7,882 bases of DNA from positions 20,865 through 28,746 of the forward strand of contig DAFQ01000059.1 of the NCBI GenBank assembly GCA_002497985.1. The letters are read 5' to 3'. The notes under the pieces are model-generated. The model had not been told where the DNA came from. It searched no databases and saw only the letters and a program-made list of their open reading frames with translations. This document shows positions 6,003-7,882 of this stretch, one piece after another. Made by a program: the position numbers and the translations under genes. The stretch comes from Euryarchaeota archaeon UBA4. Its GTDB lineage: Archaea; Thermoplasmatota; Poseidoniia; Poseidoniales; Thalassarchaeaceae. Numbering within the stretch: position 1 is the first letter of the stretch; each line of letters starts with the position of its first letter.

Positions 6003-7882
6003 CTACAGTGGGTTTTCGTCGACTATCTCTGCGACCATGACTTCATCATCTGTAATTGTGTTTGATTTCCCACTCAGTTTGGAGATGATTGACTCTATTT
6101 CCTCGTCCGACCTTAGCCTAATGAAGGCCAGTGCTGCAACCCAAATTACGAAGGCGCCGACGACCAAGGCGATTGCTGCTGGAGGGATCGCCATCGAGTC
6201 GCCTCCGCCCCCTGTTCCATGAACAGTTGCCAAGACTGGAAGTGAGTAGCTCGTCCCGGAAACCGCCCTAACTTCAATCTCATGAGATCCCAGTTCAAGT
6301 TTCTGGGGATTGAGAATTACGTGCCAGAGGAATGGGTCGAGAGGCCCTATCTCCGAAGGCGTCTCTGAGTATTCGGCTTCGATCCATTCTCCGGAGTCGA
6401 CCCTGTACTCGACCCTGTCAATGCTCCCCATCTGCCCCCATGAATGACCTGTGGCATTGATCGTTCCATTTGAGTCCACCAAGTTGAGCAGGTGATTCTG
6501 TACTGAGGGGTCTATCTCCGCTAGATTTTCTGCTTCGTTGAGGACTAATGCGAGAGAGACCGCCGCATAGGCGTCCACCATCCCATAGCCGAAGTCCCTG
6601 TTCCAGTACGGATCTACCTCGGGAGCGCTCGGCTCCCCCCTCCTCTCCGAGGTTTGCTTGAGGACTTCCTTGATCTGGAGGGGGGTGAGGTTCTCGTTGG
6701 CCTCCATGACTAGGGCTATGACGCCTGTAACTGTCGGCGTGGCATAGGATGTTCCGCTTCCCCTCCCCGTGTAGGTGTTCCCAGATGCGTCGCCACCAAG
6801 GAAGTTATTGCACCCCCCACTGGAGACACAGCCCTCCGCCTGAACAATATTGGTCCCAGGGGCGCTAATTTCCGGAATCAACTCGTTCACGGGGTTTCCA
6901 TCCCCGTTGTCCCTCCTTGGGCCCCTTGATGAGTAGGAGGCGATGGTGTCATCGTCCCGGTTCACTGTGTTCTGGTCATCCGTAGCAGCTACTGTGATCG
7001 ATAGGGAAGAAGCGCTCATGCCAGAAAGTCCGTCATTGTCAGGTCCCGAGTTTCCTGCTGCGTTCGAGACGGTGACGCCCGCCTCCATAGCATCATCCAG
7101 AATTCGACTATGCATATCTGAGCCATCCGATTCGCCGTTTTCGTGGCTCGTTATACCCCATGATAGGGAAATGATGTCGATTCCGTGATTCGATTCGTCC
7201 ACCCCTGGCCAAGCATCGTCCCTATGATCGATGATCCATTGTAGGCCGTTCATCGCCGACTCGTAGAATTCTTGCTCCAATACGTAGTTCTCGAACGGGC
7301 CCGCGCCGACATCGGTACCGATCCTGACGTCTACCAGGGAAGCGTTCGGGGCCGAGCCGTAGAAATCCGATTGGCTCCCATCCGACTCAATCCCCGTTGC
7401 GCTCGCCATCCCCATGCACGCAGTCCCATGCTGGTTTCCATCATCGGGGTCGAAAGAGCCGTCCTCGGCCCTTCCTCCCGAGAGTACGCATTGCGGGTCG
7501 GAATGGACAAAGCAAACTGCATCATAACCTGCAACAAACTTTCCAGATAGCCCCGGGTGCTCGTTATCCACTCCCGTATCCGTTAGGGCGATATTGACCC
7601 CCTGTCCACTGAAACCTAGATCCCATGCCCCATCGGGATAGTCGGAAGAATTTCTGGCCTTCACGGCAGGGGTCTGGATGTCCCCGTGAAACACAACTGA
7701 ACCGTACCTCTCGACCATTACCACCCCATCTAGTTCCGATAGTGCTTCAACCTCAGAGATATCCACAGGGCCGATTAGAACTGCACTGATAGAAGGAAGC
7801 TCTACTGTGATGGTGTGGCCCATCATCTCCAATGATGAGCGGTCGCCATCAGTAACAGGGCGGCTGAAGGAAATGCCGATGT
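6003..7882 (-). CDS. Membrane-anchored subtilisin-family (S8) serine protease, 5' end beyond window
   Basis: The frame is open to the right edge; 625 residues are visible, numbered here from the first whole codon (7880-7878). Residues 1 to about 68 look like an I9-type propeptide (ISFSRPV, then ELPSISAVLIG, then a VVMVERYGSVVF end). The catalytic domain (about 85-445) has the full triad: Asp101 in LTDTGVD, His151 in NQHGTACMG and Ser378 in GTSYATP, plus the oxyanion Asn277 in AAGNSGPD. Cys123/Cys131 and Cys351/Cys357 are close pairs that could form disulfides. An Ig-like domain follows (about 470-555), then a Gly linker (GTGGGGDSM), a membrane helix (about 566-588) stopped by RLRSDEE, and a 37-residue acidic cytoplasmic tail. 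Five N-X-S/T sequons lie in the outer part. It should be exported, self-processed and act on proteins at the cell surface. TTG at 7832 can serve as a formal start but would cut the propeptide, and the missing signal peptide must lie outside the window. It is upstream of, and in line with, the aminotransferase. Confidence 0.95.
   Translation of the reverse strand, partial: IGISFSRPVTDGDRSSLEMMGHTITVELPSISAVLIGPVDISEVEALSELDGVVMVERYGSVVFHGDIQTPAVKARNSSDYPDGAWDLGFSGQGVNIALTDTGVDNEHPGLSGKFVAGYDAVCFVHSDPQCVLSGGRAEDGSFDPDDGNQHGTACMGMASATGIESDGSQSDFYGSAPNASLVDVRIGTDVGAGPFENYVLEQEFYESAMNGLQWIIDHRDDAWPGVDESNHGIDIISLSWGITSHENGESDGSDMHSRILDDAMEAGVTVSNAAGNSGPDNDGLSGMSASSLSITVAATDDQNTVNRDDDTIASYSSRGPRRDNGDGNPVNELIPEISAPGTNIVQAEGCVSSGGCNNFLGGDASGNTYTGRGSGTSYATPTVTGVIALVMEANENLTPLQIKEVLKQTSERRGEPSAPEVDPYWNRDFGYGMVDAYAAVSLALVLNEAENLAEIDPSVQNHLLNLVDSNGTINATGHSWGQMGSIDRVEYRVDSGEWIEAEYSETPSEIGPLDPFLWHVILNPQKLELGSHEIEVRAVSGTSYSLPVLATVHGTGGGGDSMAIPPAAIALVVGAFVIWVAALAFIRLRSDEEIESIISKLSGKSNTITDDEVMVAEIVDENPL

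Noticed and set aside
7272..7550. Plus-strand frame of 92 codons opposite the protease
   Set aside because: It is antisense to conserved subtilase sequence including the catalytic His and is best explained as a shadow.
1..7882. tRNA, rRNA, CRISPR, insertion sequence or attachment-site signals
   Set aside because: Coding sequence fills nearly the whole window; the gaps of 144, 59 and 9 bp hold no cloverleaf, regular direct repeats or terminal inverted repeats that I can see.

Overview
The window reads as ordinary chromosomal DNA from an archaeon, most likely a marine Euryarchaeota / Thermoplasmatota lineage of the Marine Group II (Poseidoniales) type. The grounds are: large secreted proteins anchored by one C-terminal membrane helix, one of them with a proline-rich cytoplasmic tail; a membrane-anchored subtilase; AT-rich TATA-like elements placed at archaeal distances; and no bacterial -10/-35 pattern. 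The lineage call is an inference from style, not from a marker gene. Nothing suggests a mobile element, phage, CRISPR array or RNA gene.

Layout, left to right. Positions 1-3313 (minus) hold one very long open frame, at least 1104 codons, that runs off the left edge. It encodes a secreted, single-pass surface protein: signal peptide, a jelly-roll (MAM-like) module, five Ig-like repeats of about 118 residues, a membrane helix and a Pro-rich tail. Positions 3314-3457 are a divergent promoter region with an 8-bp inverted repeat centred on an AT-rich core. Positions 3458-4549 (plus) encode a six-helix membrane protein of unknown function with a strongly acidic C-terminus. Its stop codon overlaps, through a shared CTAG, the stop of a convergent 79-residue membrane protein (4546-4785, minus). 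Upstream of that, on the minus strand, are a class I PLP aminotransferase (4795-5943) and a membrane-anchored subtilisin-family serine protease (6003 to the right edge, 5' end missing).

The three minus genes on the right are close together (59 and 9 bp gaps) and could be co-transcribed. The aminotransferase also has its own TATA-like element at a leaderless distance, and the small membrane protein has a Shine-Dalgarno that overlaps the aminotransferase stop. Functionally the window fits a protein-scavenging heterotroph: an exported protease that cuts protein outside the cell, an aminotransferase that can process amino acids inside, and a large surface protein that may bind substrate or particles. 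That link is inference. I do not see a clearly new biological system. The least explained parts are the large modular surface protein and the two membrane proteins without a recognised family.
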